Below are positions 27,702 through 37,932 of a DNA stretch of 64,000 nucleotides, one piece after another (position 1 is the stretch's first letter; each line of letters opens with the position of its first letter). A program made the translations under genes and the position numbers. The stretch spans positions 248,001 to 312,000 of the forward strand of contig NZ_QYOS01000023.1 of NCBI RefSeq assembly GCF_003605195.1. Direction: 5' to 3'. This DNA comes from Aurantiacibacter odishensis. Its GTDB lineage: Bacteria > Pseudomonadota > Alphaproteobacteria > Sphingomonadales > Sphingomonadaceae. The notes below the pieces were generated by a model, which made no database searches, had not been told where the DNA came from, and saw only the letters and a program-made list of their open reading frames with translations.

Positions 27702-28574
27702 TTGCCCGTAGATATCAACAAGGTCCGCGCCATCGACGTGCACGTGCATGCCGAGGTATCCTGCCACGATCCCGAAGACCCGGTGATGGGCAAGTTCTTC
27801 GATGCCGCCAGCGCCTATTTCAAGGCGCCGCGCGAACGGCCCAAGATGCCCGAGATCATCGAGCTCTACCGCGAGACGAACATCGCCTTCTGCATGTTTA
27901 CCGTCGATTGCGAGAGCGGCATGGGGGCAAAGCGCGTCTCCAATTACGAAGTGGCGGAGATCGCCAACAAGAACGACGATATCTGCATCCCCTTCGCCTC
28001 TATCGACCCGCACAAGGGCAAGTACGGCGCGCGCGAGGCGCTGGACCTGATCGAGAACCACGGGGTCAAGGGCTTCAAGTTCCACGGCATCGCGCAGAAC
28101 GCGCATCCGGCAGACCGGATGGGCTATCCGATCTACGAGGTCATCAACGAGTACAAGCTGCCCGTGATCTTCCACACCGGCCACTCCGGCATGGGCACCG
28201 GGATGCGCGGCGGCGGCGGGATGCGCCTGAAATACGGCGAGCCCATGCTGATCGACGATGTCGCGGTGGACTTTCCCGACATGAAGATCATCCTTGCCCA
28301 CCCCTCCTGGCCGTGGGTGGACCAGAGCCTGTCGATGGCGCTGCACAAGGACAACGTCTTCATCGACCTGTCGGGATGGAGCCCCAAGTACTTCCCCAAG
28401 CAGGTGATCACCTACGCGAACACCCAGTTGAAGAAGAAGATGCTGTTCGGCAGCGACTTCCCGCTGATCCACCCGGACAAGTGGATCGCGGCGGCCAAGG
28501 AAGTGGGTTTCCGCGACGAGGTGATGCCCGGCATCATGAAGGACAACGCCGCCCGCGTGCTGGGTCTGGCCTAG
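27702..28574 (+). CDS. Amidohydrolase, probable 4-hydroxyphenyl-beta-ketoacyl-CoA hydrolase
   Basis: 290 residues from a TTG start with GGAGA six bases before it. COG2159-type amidohydrolase with DVHVHAEVS at the N-terminus, FASIDPHKG, GFKFHGIAQ, FHTGHSGMGTGMRGGGGMR in the centre and FGSDFPLIHPDKW at the end. These blocks resemble the hydrolase that cleaves aryl beta-ketoacyl-CoA in the beta-oxidative ferulate/p-coumarate route of Agrobacterium and relatives, where an SDR provides the preceding step; an SDR gene follows here by 19 bases. The assignment rests on remembered family features; decarboxylases of the same superfamily are the alternative. Confidence 0.72.
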   Translation: MPVDINKVRAIDVHVHAEVSCHDPEDPVMGKFFDAASAYFKAPRERPKMPEIIELYRETNIAFCMFTVDCESGMGAKRVSNYEVAEIANKNDDICIPFASIDPHKGKYGAREALDLIENHGVKGFKFHGIAQNAHPADRMGYPIYEVINEYKLPVIFHTGHSGMGTGMRGGGGMRLKYGEPMLIDDVAVDFPDMKIILAHPSWPWVDQSLSMALHKDNVFIDLSGWSPKYFPKQVITYANTQLKKKMLFGSDFPLIHPDKWIAAAKEVGFRDEVMPGIMKDNAARVLGLA

Positions 28575-28593
28575 TCAGTCGGGGGGAGAGGTA

Positions 28594-29340
28594 ATGGATT
28601 TCGCAGGCAAGCACATCGCCATAACCGGCGCATCGTCGGGCATCGGGCTGGAAACGGCGCGCATGCTGGCAGATCGCGGCGCGGCCGTAACCCTGATCGC
28701 GCGGCGGGCGGAGCAGCTGGAACAGGCGGCGAAGGAACTGGGCGACAAGGCCGCATGGGCGACTGCCGACGTGGGCGAGCGAGAGCAACTCGAAGCCGCG
28801 CTCGACAGCGCGGTGGAGCAGAACGGACCCATCACCGGTCTCTTCGCCAACGCGGGCCTGACGGGCGGCTTCACCCCGCTGCTGGAATACCCCGGCGAGC
28901 TGTGGGACGACACCTTGCGCGTCAACCTTACCAGCGTGTTCTGGGCCGTGCAGAAAGTGCTGCCCGCAATGGTCGAGGCAAAGGGCGGTTCCATCCTCGT
29001 CACAGGTTCCATGGCATCGAAGCGCGGCATGGCGATGAACCCCGCCTATGTCGCCTCGAAACACGGCCTTTTGGGCTTCAGCCGCGCGGTGGCGATGGAA
29101 ATGGCCCCGCACGGCGTGCGCTGCAACTGCGTGATCCCCGGCTTCATCGAGACAGAAGCCCTCGCTCGCATTCCGGAAGAGCAGCGCAGCATGATCGCAA
29201 AACGCGTGCCGCAGCGGCGCATGGGCAGCGTCGCGGAAATGGCGGAGGTCGCCGTGTTCCTGTTGTCCGATTCCGCAAGCCATGTCACAGGTCAGGACTG
29301 GGCGGTTGACGGCGGCACGCTGGAAACGCTGGAAGTCTGA
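28594..29340 (+). CDS. SDR family oxidoreductase, FabG-like
   Basis: 248 residues, classical short-chain dehydrogenase. TGASSGIGLETA binds NAD(P), FANAG replaces NNAG, S in VTGSMASKRG, and Y-x-x-x-K in NPAYVASKHG form the active site. The end VTGQDWAVDGGT is typical of hydroxyacyl or alcohol dehydrogenases. Placed directly after the aryl-ketoacyl-CoA hydrolase-like gene and followed by a medium-chain dehydrogenase, it could oxidise the aryl-beta-hydroxyacyl-CoA (inference). AGAGGTA precedes the ATG. Confidence 0.88.
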   Translation: MDFAGKHIAITGASSGIGLETARMLADRGAAVTLIARRAEQLEQAAKELGDKAAWATADVGEREQLEAALDSAVEQNGPITGLFANAGLTGGFTPLLEYPGELWDDTLRVNLTSVFWAVQKVLPAMVEAKGGSILVTGSMASKRGMAMNPAYVASKHGLLGFSRAVAMEMAPHGVRCNCVIPGFIETEALARIPEEQRSMIAKRVPQRRMGSVAEMAEVAVFLLSDSASHVTGQDWAVDGGTLETLEV

Positions 29341-29369
29341 TACCGAAAAGGTCGCAGGGGAGAGAGACA

Positions 29370-30377
29370 ATGCGCGCATGGTTGCTGCCGGAAGGTGCCG
29401 ACGGTTTTGACAAGCTCTATATGGACGAGCTGCCCGATCCCGAGCCGGGTCCGGGCCAGATCCTTATCGCGCCCACCGCATGGTCGCTCAACTACCGCGA
29501 TTTCGCGGTTGCTGCTGGCAAGTATTTCGGCGGTCCGATTACAGAGCCTTCCATCCCCCTGTCGGACGGCGCGGGCAAGGTCGTGGGCGTGGGCGAAGGC
29601 GTGAAATCGGTGCGCGTGGGCGACGAGGTGCAGAGCACCTTCTTCCAGGGCTGGCACAACGGCCCGCCCAAGTTCGTGCCTGCCCTTGGCGACGGCAAGG
29701 CACCCGGCATGCTGGCCGAGAAAGTGGTGCTGGACGAGCACGGCGTGGTCCCCATCGCGCGCAGCCTGACGATGGAACAGGCCGCCTGCCTGCCCTGCGC
29801 CGGCGTCACCGCGTGGAACGCGCTGTTCGAAGGCGGCAATCCGCTGAAGGCGGGCGACAGGGTGCTGGTGCTGGGCACCGGCGGCGTCTCCCTGATCGCG
29901 CTGAAACTGGCCAAGGCGTTCGGAGCGGAAGTGATCGCCACCAGCTCGTCTGACGAGAAGCTGGAGCAGGTGAAGGAGCTGGGCGCCGATCACGTCATCA
30001 ACTACAAGACCACGCCCGAATGGGGCGCCCATGTGCGCGACAACTTCGGCGGCGCGAACAAGATCGTCGAAGTGGGCGGCACCGGCACGCTGGAACAGTC
30101 CATGACGGCCTGCGCCCCGCTGGCAGAGATCGCGCTGATCGGCGTGCTGGCCGACGGCACCCCGCCCGAACCGCGCGGCCTGATGTTCACCGGCTCCTCG
30201 ATCCGCGGCATCTTCGTCGGCTCCGCCCGCATGGCGAGCGATCTCAACACCTTCGTCGACAAGCACCACCTCACTTTCCCCGTCGGCAAGACCTTCGCCT
30301 TCGAGGAAGCGGACAAGGCATACGCCTTTGGCTGGGGGCCGGAAAGCTTCGGCAAGACGGTGATTTCACTGGGTTAG
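29370..30377 (+). CDS. Zinc-type alcohol dehydrogenase / quinone oxidoreductase-like
   Basis: 335-residue medium-chain dehydrogenase/reductase. The N-terminal GroES-like domain is followed by a Rossmann fold with VLGTGGVSLIALKLAKAFGAEV. The usual zinc-ligand cysteines and histidine are not obvious (SLNYRDF lies where zinc enzymes have CGTD), so it belongs to the zinc-free quinone-oxidoreductase/enoyl-reductase branch and probably reduces an activated double bond or quinone with NADPH. It continues the plus-strand unit after the SDR, with a 29-base gap. Specific substrate unknown. Confidence 0.85.
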   Translation: MRAWLLPEGADGFDKLYMDELPDPEPGPGQILIAPTAWSLNYRDFAVAAGKYFGGPITEPSIPLSDGAGKVVGVGEGVKSVRVGDEVQSTFFQGWHNGPPKFVPALGDGKAPGMLAEKVVLDEHGVVPIARSLTMEQAACLPCAGVTAWNALFEGGNPLKAGDRVLVLGTGGVSLIALKLAKAFGAEVIATSSSDEKLEQVKELGADHVINYKTTPEWGAHVRDNFGGANKIVEVGGTGTLEQSMTACAPLAEIALIGVLADGTPPEPRGLMFTGSSIRGIFVGSARMASDLNTFVDKHHLTFPVGKTFAFEEADKAYAFGWGPESFGKTVISLG

Positions 30378-30390
30378 GAGGCCAGAGGCC

Positions 30391-31293
30391 ATGTGGCAGG
30401 TTCGCGTAGCGCCGTGCGGCGATTTCGATAACCACCCGTTCCAGTCGGAGCATTTCACCTGCGAACCGCTGGGCGCGGCGATGGGGGCGGAAGTCACCGG
30501 CGTACGCCTGCCCGACCTATCGGACGAGGGCATCCAATCGCTCAAGCAGGCGTTGTGGAAGCACAAGATGGTGTTCCTGAAGGGTCAGCACCTGACCCAC
30601 GCCGAACACGAGGAGTTCTCTCGCCGCCTCGGCCCCTTCGCCGTCGATGCCTATACCCAAGGCGTGGAAGGCCACCGCGACGTGCACCCGATCATCAAGG
30701 AAGCGGACGTGGTCACGCCCAGCCTGTTCGGCGGCGGCTGGCATACAGACAGCCCGTTCCTCGAAGAGCCGCCCAGCATCACCACGCTGCGGCAGGTGGA
30801 AGGCCCGCCCTACGGCGGCGACACCACCTGGACGAACACCGCGCTCGCCTTCCGGCACCTCAGCAAGACCTATCAGGACATGCTGCGCCCGCTGAAAGTC
30901 TGGATGAGCGCGCGCAACAATTTCGCCACGCAGAACCTGCTGCGCGAAGGCGGCGCGATCCAGTTCGGCGATCCCGAAAAGCACGAGCAGGGCATCAGGG
31001 GCACCGTCCACCCGCTGATCCGCACCCACCCGCACACGGGCGAGCCCTCGCTTTACATCTGCGACACCTACGCCGCCGGGATTGACGGCATGACCACGCA
31101 CGAGGCAAAACCGCTGATCGACTTCCTGGTGCAGCACACCATCCAGCACGCCTTCACCTGCCGCCTCAGGTGGGAACCCGGCATGGTCTGCATGTGGGAC
31201 AACGCGGCGACCATGCATCTAGGCCCCAACGACTACGACGGTTTCAGACGCGAAATGTACCGCACGACTATTGCGGGCGGGGTGCCGGTTTAG
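30391..31293 (+). CDS. TauD/TfdA-family dioxygenase
   Basis: 300-residue Fe(II)/2-oxoglutarate-dependent dioxygenase. The facial triad is visible as H118-T-D120 in GGWHTDSPF and a late histidine in MHLGPNDYDG (about residue 276), followed by FRREMYRTT whose arginine binds 2-oxoglutarate. The family hydroxylates taurine, aryloxyalkanoates and similar acids, often to break C-S or aryl-ether bonds. In an aromatic catabolic block, ether cleavage of the TfdA kind is a fair hypothesis. It ends the plus-strand unit and is followed by a terminator. AGGAGG lies 10-15 bases before the ATG. Confidence 0.9.
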   Translation: MWQVRVAPCGDFDNHPFQSEHFTCEPLGAAMGAEVTGVRLPDLSDEGIQSLKQALWKHKMVFLKGQHLTHAEHEEFSRRLGPFAVDAYTQGVEGHRDVHPIIKEADVVTPSLFGGGWHTDSPFLEEPPSITTLRQVEGPPYGGDTTWTNTALAFRHLSKTYQDMLRPLKVWMSARNNFATQNLLREGGAIQFGDPEKHEQGIRGTVHPLIRTHPHTGEPSLYICDTYAAGIDGMTTHEAKPLIDFLVQHTIQHAFTCRLRWEPGMVCMWDNAATMHLGPNDYDGFRREMYRTTIAGGVPV

Positions 31294-31380
31294 GGTCGGC
31301 TGTGTGCTCGCCTGAGCAGGCTGGCACCGCAGGCTTCAGCACGTGCCTGCCCGTTAGAGCGGCGTAAACCTCCCGGTGCC

Positions 31381-31400
31381 AAGTCGTTCGTACGACTTTT
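31381..31400 (+). terminator. Terminator after TauD-like gene
   Basis: Stem AAGTCGT / ACGACTT with loop TCGT and a short run of T. It closes the catabolic unit that starts at the ketoacyl-CoA hydrolase-like gene and lies just before the ribosome site of the next small gene. Confidence 0.6.
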
Positions 31401-31414
31401 GGGGGAGGTGCTAC

Positions 31415-31594
31415 GTGAAGATATCGAAACTCCTGTTGCTGGCAGCATCGGTGTTCATCGGCGGACTGGGCATGATCTGGCTGCTCGAAGCCGAGATCGA
31501 GATTGCAAGGGCGGCCATCGTCGCCATCGCGGTTTCCGGCGGTGCCTATTTTGCCGAAATGTATCGTAACCGGAGCGAGGCGTCGGGGGAGTGA
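31415..31594 (+). CDS. 59-aa hypothetical membrane protein
   Basis: GTG start placed 6 bases after a strong GGGGGAGG. The product has two hydrophobic stretches (LLLLAASVFIGGLGMIWLL and ARAAIVAIAVSGGAYFA) separated by a short acidic loop EAEIE, and a polar C-terminus. A longer version starting 13 codons earlier would begin inside the terminator hairpin and is rejected. No family is recognised. It is an isolated small gene downstream of the catabolic cluster, in a patch less GC-rich than its neighbours. Confidence 0.6.
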   Translation: MKISKLLLLAASVFIGGLGMIWLLEAEIEIARAAIVAIAVSGGAYFAEMYRNRSEASGE

Positions 31595-31683
31595 TTGCCC
31601 TGCTCGTTCGAATGTGAGGCAGGCCTGATAAGGGCGGCTATCTGCGCCTTGCGATTCCAAGCTTAGGCTGCCGAAGGTAGGGA

Positions 31684-32088
31684 ATGTTCGCTAACAACCC
31701 GGTTGCGGTCATTGGGAACATCCTGCAAATTGGCAAGATGAAAGGTCCAATCCAAAGTCTTCGCACCGCAATAGACAAGGAATGGATCAGGGTAGACTGG
31801 GCAGGAATGCCCACGCTGCGCCATCACCTAATCGCCTTTGCGCCCCTATTCGTTTTGCTCCTACCAGCGATGATATTGGAACAATGGTCCTATGCTCTGG
31901 GCATATCGACACTTGTGATTGGCTTTGTTTCCTATGCAGTCTTTATCATCTGGATTCATTTTCGACGGATCAACGGTGTGGGAGCGTTCTCTACTTCTCG
32001 TTCGGAACGCGTCACCCGGCGAAGCAATCGCGGGCGCGCTCAAGTGCGCTCGGATGAAAATAAGTCCGACAGTGAGGTCGGCAGCTAA
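31684..32088 (+). CDS. Hypothetical membrane protein
   Basis: 134 residues with two strongly hydrophobic segments (LIAFAPLFVLLLPAMIL; ALGISTLVIGFVSYAVFII) and a basic, serine/arginine-rich tail. The codons are clearly less GC-rich than those around it, which suggests recent acquisition or a degenerating gene. Start uncertain: the first ATG has AGGTAGGG close by, and a second ATG 18 codons later (MKGPIQ) is equally possible. No recognisable family. Coding potential is moderate. Confidence 0.45.
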   Translation: MFANNPVAVIGNILQIGKMKGPIQSLRTAIDKEWIRVDWAGMPTLRHHLIAFAPLFVLLLPAMILEQWSYALGISTLVIGFVSYAVFIIWIHFRRINGVGAFSTSRSERVTRRSNRGRAQVRSDENKSDSEVGS

Positions 32089-32183
32089 GGACCCGATGGC
32101 GGTCAGTAAAAAACTTTCCTACAGGACGGCCAATAACGGACACCCCGCCCCAGCTCCTTGAAACCGTCAGTCGTCCCCATGAA

Positions 32184-32209
32184 AAAGCCCCGCCGCCACG
32201 CGGGGCTTT
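32184..32209 (-). terminator. Rho-independent terminator
   Basis: Stem AAAGCCCCGC / GCGGGGCTTT around a 6-base loop, with a T-run on the minus strand. It lies about 80 bases past the stop of the VOC gene and serves that minus-strand gene; it may also slow plus-strand readthrough. Confidence 0.75.
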
Positions 32210-32287
32210 CGCGTTTCCGGCGCGCCTTATGGAAATGCAGTTTCCCCGCGCCCAGTATGTAATTCATCAACTTGCATGGCCTGCAAG

Positions 32288-32689
32288 TCACTCGCCGAAG
32301 AAGTTCAGCTCCAGCAGCACGTTGTTGGGATCGGCGGTGAAAATCTGTTTCAGGCCAATCGCTTCCACAAGGTTCTCCTGGTAGTCCGCGCCGCGCGCAT
32401 CCAGCCGCGCCTTCATTTCCTCGTAGCCCGTCAGCCGCAGCGCCACGTGGTGCAGCGCGCCGGTGACATCGCCCGGCGTCACCTCGCGGTCGTAGGTGCG
32501 CTGGCAATCGAGCGAGTTGATGTGGAAAATCGCCCGCCCTGCCGCATCGAACATCCACTGCGCGGTCTGCGGCGTCAGCGGCGGCGGCGCGTCGCGGCGT
32601 TCGAGGCCCAGCAGCTCGGCATAGAAATTCGCCGTGCCGTCCAGATCATCGGTAATGATGTTCACGTGGTCCAACGCTTCGACCTGCAT
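32288..32689 (-). CDS. VOC/glyoxalase-family protein
   Basis: 133 residues with two beta-alpha-beta-beta-beta modules of the vicinal-oxygen-chelate fold: DHVNIITDDLDGTANFYAEL at the start and HHVALRLTGYEEMKARL in the middle, ending DPNNVLLELNFFG. Metal-ligand candidates are H9, the middle HH pair and the final E. These enzymes include glyoxalases, epimerases and extradiol dioxygenases; the function here is undetermined. The ATG after AGGAGGGG is used. It is divergent from ligM, with operator-like motif D between them, so it probably belongs to the demethylation regulon. Confidence 0.85.
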   Translation of the reverse strand: MQVEALDHVNIITDDLDGTANFYAELLGLERRDAPPPLTPQTAQWMFDAAGRAIFHINSLDCQRTYDREVTPGDVTGALHHVALRLTGYEEMKARLDARGADYQENLVEAIGLKQIFTADPNNVLLELNFFGE

Positions 32690-32691
32690 GA

Positions 32692-34224
<1,533 letters not shown>

Positions 34225-34255
34225 GTCTTCGCAGCCAAACGGCTGACAGGAATCG

Positions 34256-34287
34256 GGGGAGGCAGCGTGAAACTGCCTCCCCTTTTT
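34256..34287 (+). terminator. Rho-independent terminator after ligM
   Basis: Perfect 10-bp stem GGGGAGGCAG / CTGCCTCCCC with a 7-base loop and TTTTT. It shows that ligM is transcribed on its own. Confidence 0.92.
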
Positions 34288-34326
34288 CGTGGCCGGACCT
34301 AGCTTGCAGGAAAAGGAGGATTGCCG

Positions 34327-35007
34327 ATGGCCAATTTCGTTCTCGTTCACGGCGCCTGGGGTGGAAACCACACCTGGGGTGAAGTGCCCGCAAGGCTGGA
34401 GGCCGAAGGGGACGGCGTCCTGAACTGCACCCTGCGCGGCCTTGGCTCGCGGCAGGACGAACTGCACCCCGGCCTCACGCTCTCCGACCATGTCGACGAT
34501 GTATGCGATCAGATCGAGGAAGCGGGCTTCGAACGTTTCATCCTCGCAGGCCATTCCTACGGCGGCATGGTGATCAGCGCCGTCGCTTCTCGCCTCGGCA
34601 GGCGGATCGACGCGATCTGCTACGTCGATGCCTTCATGCCCGAAAGCGACCAGTCGCTATGGGACATTACCGGCGAGTTCGAGCACAACTGGTACATCGA
34701 CACGCAGCGCCACCAGCCGGGCTACGTCACGCCCATCGGGTCAATCGACTTCGAGCAGGTGCCGGGCGTGGTGGGCTTTCACCCGCTGCTGACGCTGCTG
34801 GAGGCAATTCCCTTCAGCGGTGAGGAAAAGCTCATCGCGAGGAAAAGCTACATCTTCGCCACCGGCTACGATCCCACGCCCTTCGCGGCGTTTGCAGACA
34901 AGGCCCGCGCTGGCGGTTGGGATTATCACGAGACGGATACCGACCATTTCGTGATGCAGAACGATCCGGACACCACCGTCGCGGTGCTGCTGGCGCTGGC
35001 GCGCTAG
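34327..35007 (+). CDS. Alpha/beta hydrolase
   Basis: 226 residues. The fold is shown by FVLVHGAWGGNHTW (oxyanion-hole region), the nucleophile elbow GHSYGG and a final TDHFVMQ histidine; the acid is probably D in ATGYDPTP. It belongs to the small esterase group related to plant salicylate/nitrile esterases. An ester of an aromatic acid (for example a methyl ester) would suit this neighbourhood, but is not proven. AGGAGG lies 7 bases before the ATG. The stop is shared head-on with that of the next gene through CTAG. Confidence 0.88.
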   Translation: MANFVLVHGAWGGNHTWGEVPARLEAEGDGVLNCTLRGLGSRQDELHPGLTLSDHVDDVCDQIEEAGFERFILAGHSYGGMVISAVASRLGRRIDAICYVDAFMPESDQSLWDITGEFEHNWYIDTQRHQPGYVTPIGSIDFEQVPGVVGFHPLLTLLEAIPFSGEEKLIARKSYIFATGYDPTPFAAFADKARAGGWDYHETDTDHFVMQNDPDTTVAVLLALAR

Positions 35008-36023
35008 ACCCTGTTACGCAGCGTCAGCGCGGCTTCGCTTTCCTGCATCAGCTGCGTGATGATGTCGGCGACCGGCTCTTCCGCCTTCACCATGCCGACC
35101 GACTGGCCTGCCATCAGGCTGCCGTTCTCCACGTCGCCATCGATCACCGCGCGGCGCAGTGCGCCCGCCCAGTAGTGCTCGATCTGCAACTGCGCCTCGG
35201 CCATAGCGATTTCCTCGCGGTCGAGCACGGCGGCGACTTCGCGCTGCTTGGCGGTAAACTCCTCCGTGCCCTTGTTCTTCAGCGCGCGCACCGGGATCAC
35301 CGGCAGGCGCGGATCGACCTGAACCGAGGCCACGGCATCGCGGGCGCTGGCACGGAAGAATGCCTTCTTGAAATCAGGGTGGGCGATGCTCTCGGTCGCG
35401 CATGCGAAGCGGGTGCCAAGCTGCACGCCCGCCGCGCCCATTTCCAGGTAGCCTGCGATCATGTCTCCCCGGCCGATGCCGCCAGCCACGAAGACGAGGT
35501 TCTCGGCCGCCAGTTCAGGCAGGATTTCCTGCGCCAGAACGCTGGTGGAGACAGGGCCGATGTGGCCGCCCGCCTCCATCCCCTCGATCACCAGCGCATC
35601 CGCGCCGGAACGCAGCAGCTTCTTGCCAAGCGCCAGCATCGGGGCGAAGGCGATCAGCTTCGCGCCCTTCTGCTTGATGGCATCCACGCTGCCCTTGGGC
35701 GGCAGGCCGCCTGCCAGCACGACGTGGCCGACTTCGTGCTTCGCGCACACATCGATCAGGTCGAACAGGTCCGGGTGCATGGTTATGAGGTTCACGCCGA
35801 AGGGCTTGTCCGTCAGCTTCTTGGTCTCGGCAATCTCGTTGTCGAGCAGTTCGGGGGTCATCGCGCCGCAGGCGATCACGCCGAAGCCACCGGCATTGCT
35901 GATGGCGGAGACGAGGCCCCGCTCCGAAACCCAGCTCATCGCGCCACACATGATCGCGTAGTCGGAGCCGAGGAATTCGCTGCCACGCGCCATCAGCGCG
36001 GATGTCTTGGGATAGGTGTTCAT
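35004..36023 (-). CDS. Nitronate monooxygenase-like flavoprotein
   Basis: 339 residues, NMO/2-nitropropane-dioxygenase family with an FMN-binding TIM barrel: AIMCGAMSWVSERGLVSAISNAGGFG at the start, VIEGMEAGGHIGP in the phosphate-binding region and LVFVAGGIGRGDMIAGYLEMGAAGVQLGTRF near the end. Members oxidise alkyl nitronates, reduce enoyl thioesters (FabK-like) or act on quinones. No specific substrate can be given. It is separate from the catabolic operons and convergent with the hydrolase. Confidence 0.87.
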   Translation of the reverse strand: MNTYPKTSALMARGSEFLGSDYAIMCGAMSWVSERGLVSAISNAGGFGVIACGAMTPELLDNEIAETKKLTDKPFGVNLITMHPDLFDLIDVCAKHEVGHVVLAGGLPPKGSVDAIKQKGAKLIAFAPMLALGKKLLRSGADALVIEGMEAGGHIGPVSTSVLAQEILPELAAENLVFVAGGIGRGDMIAGYLEMGAAGVQLGTRFACATESIAHPDFKKAFFRASARDAVASVQVDPRLPVIPVRALKNKGTEEFTAKQREVAAVLDREEIAMAEAQLQIEHYWAGALRRAVIDGDVENGSLMAGQSVGMVKAEEPVADIITQLMQESEAALTLRNRV

Positions 36024-36114
36024 GCCCGGCTGTTAGGCCCGGTGTGCGCCTGCTTCAAGCGCGGGTTGCAAATGGCGCTTCCCGCTTGTTCTGCAACGCG
36101 GTAGACGCAGGCCA

Positions 36115-37920
36115 ATGCTCGATGCTCTTCTCGACTGGCGCGATGCCTACGGGCCGGTGATCGGGCTGGTACTGCTTGTCGGCCTGTTCGTGGCATTCCT
36201 GCTCGAGCGGATGCCGCCGGTCATCCTTGCGACCGCGGCTGGGGTGGCCATGCTGGTGCTGGGCTTCCTGTCGACCGAGGAACTGCTTGGCGTGTTCTCC
36301 AACGCCGCGCCGATCACCATTGCTGCTATGTTCGTGCTCTCGGGCGCGCTGCTGCGAACCGGCGTGCTGGAAGCGGTATCGGGCTGGGTCATCCGCCGCA
36401 CCCGCCGTCAGCCCCGGCTTGCCGTTGCCGAGATCGGGGCGGGCACGATCTTCGCCTCGGCCTTCATGAACAACACGCCCGTCGTGATCGTGATGATCCC
36501 CATCGTGAAGCGCATCGCGACCGTGCTGGGGACGGCGGCAACGCGGTTGCTGATCCCGCTGTCCTACCTCTCCATCCTCGGTGGCACGCTGACCCTTATC
36601 GGCACCTCCACCAACCTGCTGGTCGACGGGGTTGCCCGCGATGCCGGGCTGGAGCCGTTCCATATCTTTGAGATCACCGGCGTCGGCCTTGTCGCGGCCG
36701 CTACGGGCGTTGCCGTGCTCGTCCTGCTTGGGCCATGGCTACTGCCCGACCGCGCACCGCGCAGCACAGACCAGGAAGCGGAGAGCGACATGTTCCTCTC
36801 CCACCTCGTGATGGAAGCGCGCAGTTCGCTGATCGGTCGGCGGATCGGTGACACCGGCATCGCCCGCCGCCCCGGCGTGCGGGTGATCGGCATCAAGATG
36901 GGGACTCGGATCGAGCGCAAGAACGTAGAGGCCCACGTGCTGGGCGCAGGCGATCAGCTGGTCGTCGCCGCGAGTCCGGCAGAGCTTGCCTCGCTGGCCG
37001 AGCATTTCGATTTCCGCACCGGCCTGACCGGGCTTGGGGGAGAACTTATCACCGCCGGGCCGGAACGACCTGCGGACCTGCGCCTGATCCAGACCGTTAT
37101 CAGTCCCGGCCATCCCGTCATCGGCAGGCGCCTCGCCGAAATCCCGATGCTCTCGCAACTGCACCTGCGCGTGCTCGGCCTGTCGCGCCCTCGCCATATC
37201 GCGGGGCCGGAACTGGCCGAAGTGCGCTGCCGCGTGGGCGACCGGCTGCTGCTGGCGATCGGCAGTGACGGGGCGCGGGCGTTGCAGGACAACGTGCATC
37301 TTGCCGACGTCAGCGAGGCACCAGCGCGCGCGTTCCGGCGCAGCAAGGCGCCCATTGCGCTCGCCGTTCTCGCCGGTGTCGTCCTGCTCGCCGCCGTGCT
37401 GGGCTGGCCGATCCAGGGGCTCGCTATCGCCGGGGTCGCGCTCGTACTGCTGACCCGCTGCATCGAGCCGGAAGAAGCGTGGAGTTCGATCGACGGAAAC
37501 ACGCTCGTGCTGATTTTCGGGATGCTCGCATTCGGCAAGGGTCTGGAGAATGCAGGCACGGTCGAGATGATGGTGAACGCGCTCGGCCCGCTGTTCGCTG
37601 CCGCCTCGCCCTTTGTCCTGCTACTTGCCCTCTACGCCGTCACCTCGCTGCTGACGGAGGTGGTCACCAACAACGCAGTCGCCGTCATTCTCACGCCGCT
37701 CGCCATCGGCCTCGCGCAGTCGCTGGGCGTCGATCCACGCCCGCTGGTGATCGCCGTGATGTTCGGGGCGAGCGCCAGTTTTGCGACGCCCATCGGCTAC
37801 CAGACCAACACGCTGGTCTACGGCGCGGCGAACTATCGCTTCGTCGATTTCCTGCGGGTCGGCCTGCCAATGAACGTGGCCGTCGGCCTCGCCACCTGCG
37901 TGGCGCTGACCATCCTCTAA
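36115..37920 (+). CDS. SLC13-family anion permease with TrkA-C domains
   Basis: 601-residue inner-membrane permease. Two blocks of hydrophobic helices (about residues 15-210 and 400-600) flank a soluble part with two TrkA-C/RCK_C repeats ([37 protein letters not shown]). The hairpin signatures [17 protein letters not shown] and [18 protein letters not shown] are the repeated SNT-like motifs that bind sodium and the anion. Likely substrates are sulfate or dicarboxylates. The start has no strong ribosome site. It converges on the lysC gene, with 12 bases between the stops. Confidence 0.88.
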   Translation: MLDALLDWRDAYGPVIGLVLLVGLFVAFLLERMPPVILATAAGVAMLVLGFLSTEELLGVFSNAAPITIAAMFVLSGALLRTGVLEAVSGWVIRRTRRQPRLAVAEIGAGTIFASAFMNNTPVVIVMIPIVKRIATVLGTAATRLLIPLSYLSILGGTLTLIGTSTNLLVDGVARDAGLEPFHIFEITGVGLVAAATGVAVLVLLGPWLLPDRAPRSTDQEAESDMFLSHLVMEARSSLIGRRIGDTGIARRPGVRVIGIKMGTRIERKNVEAHVLGAGDQLVVAASPAELASLAEHFDFRTGLTGLGGELITAGPERPADLRLIQTVISPGHPVIGRRLAEIPMLSQLHLRVLGLSRPRHIAGPELAEVRCRVGDRLLLAIGSDGARALQDNVHLADVSEAPARAFRRSKAPIALAVLAGVVLLAAVLGWPIQGLAIAGVALVLLTRCIEPEEAWSSIDGNTLVLIFGMLAFGKGLENAGTVEMMVNALGPLFAAASPFVLLLALYAVTSLLTEVVTNNAVAVILTPLAIGLAQSLGVDPRPLVIAVMFGASASFATPIGYQTNTLVYGAANYRFVDFLRVGLPMNVAVGLATCVALTIL

Positions 37921-37932
37921 GTCGCAGACAGC

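Noticed and set aside
26064-28472. 802-codon open frame on the minus strand
   Set aside because: It is antisense to the aldehyde dehydrogenase and amidohydrolase genes, crosses a perfect terminator, and its translation (rich in H, R, D, V runs) is the usual mirror image of GC-rich coding sequence.
32103-32558. 151-codon minus-strand frame
   Set aside because: It runs through the VOC terminator and is out of frame with the VOC gene, whose translation matches its family.
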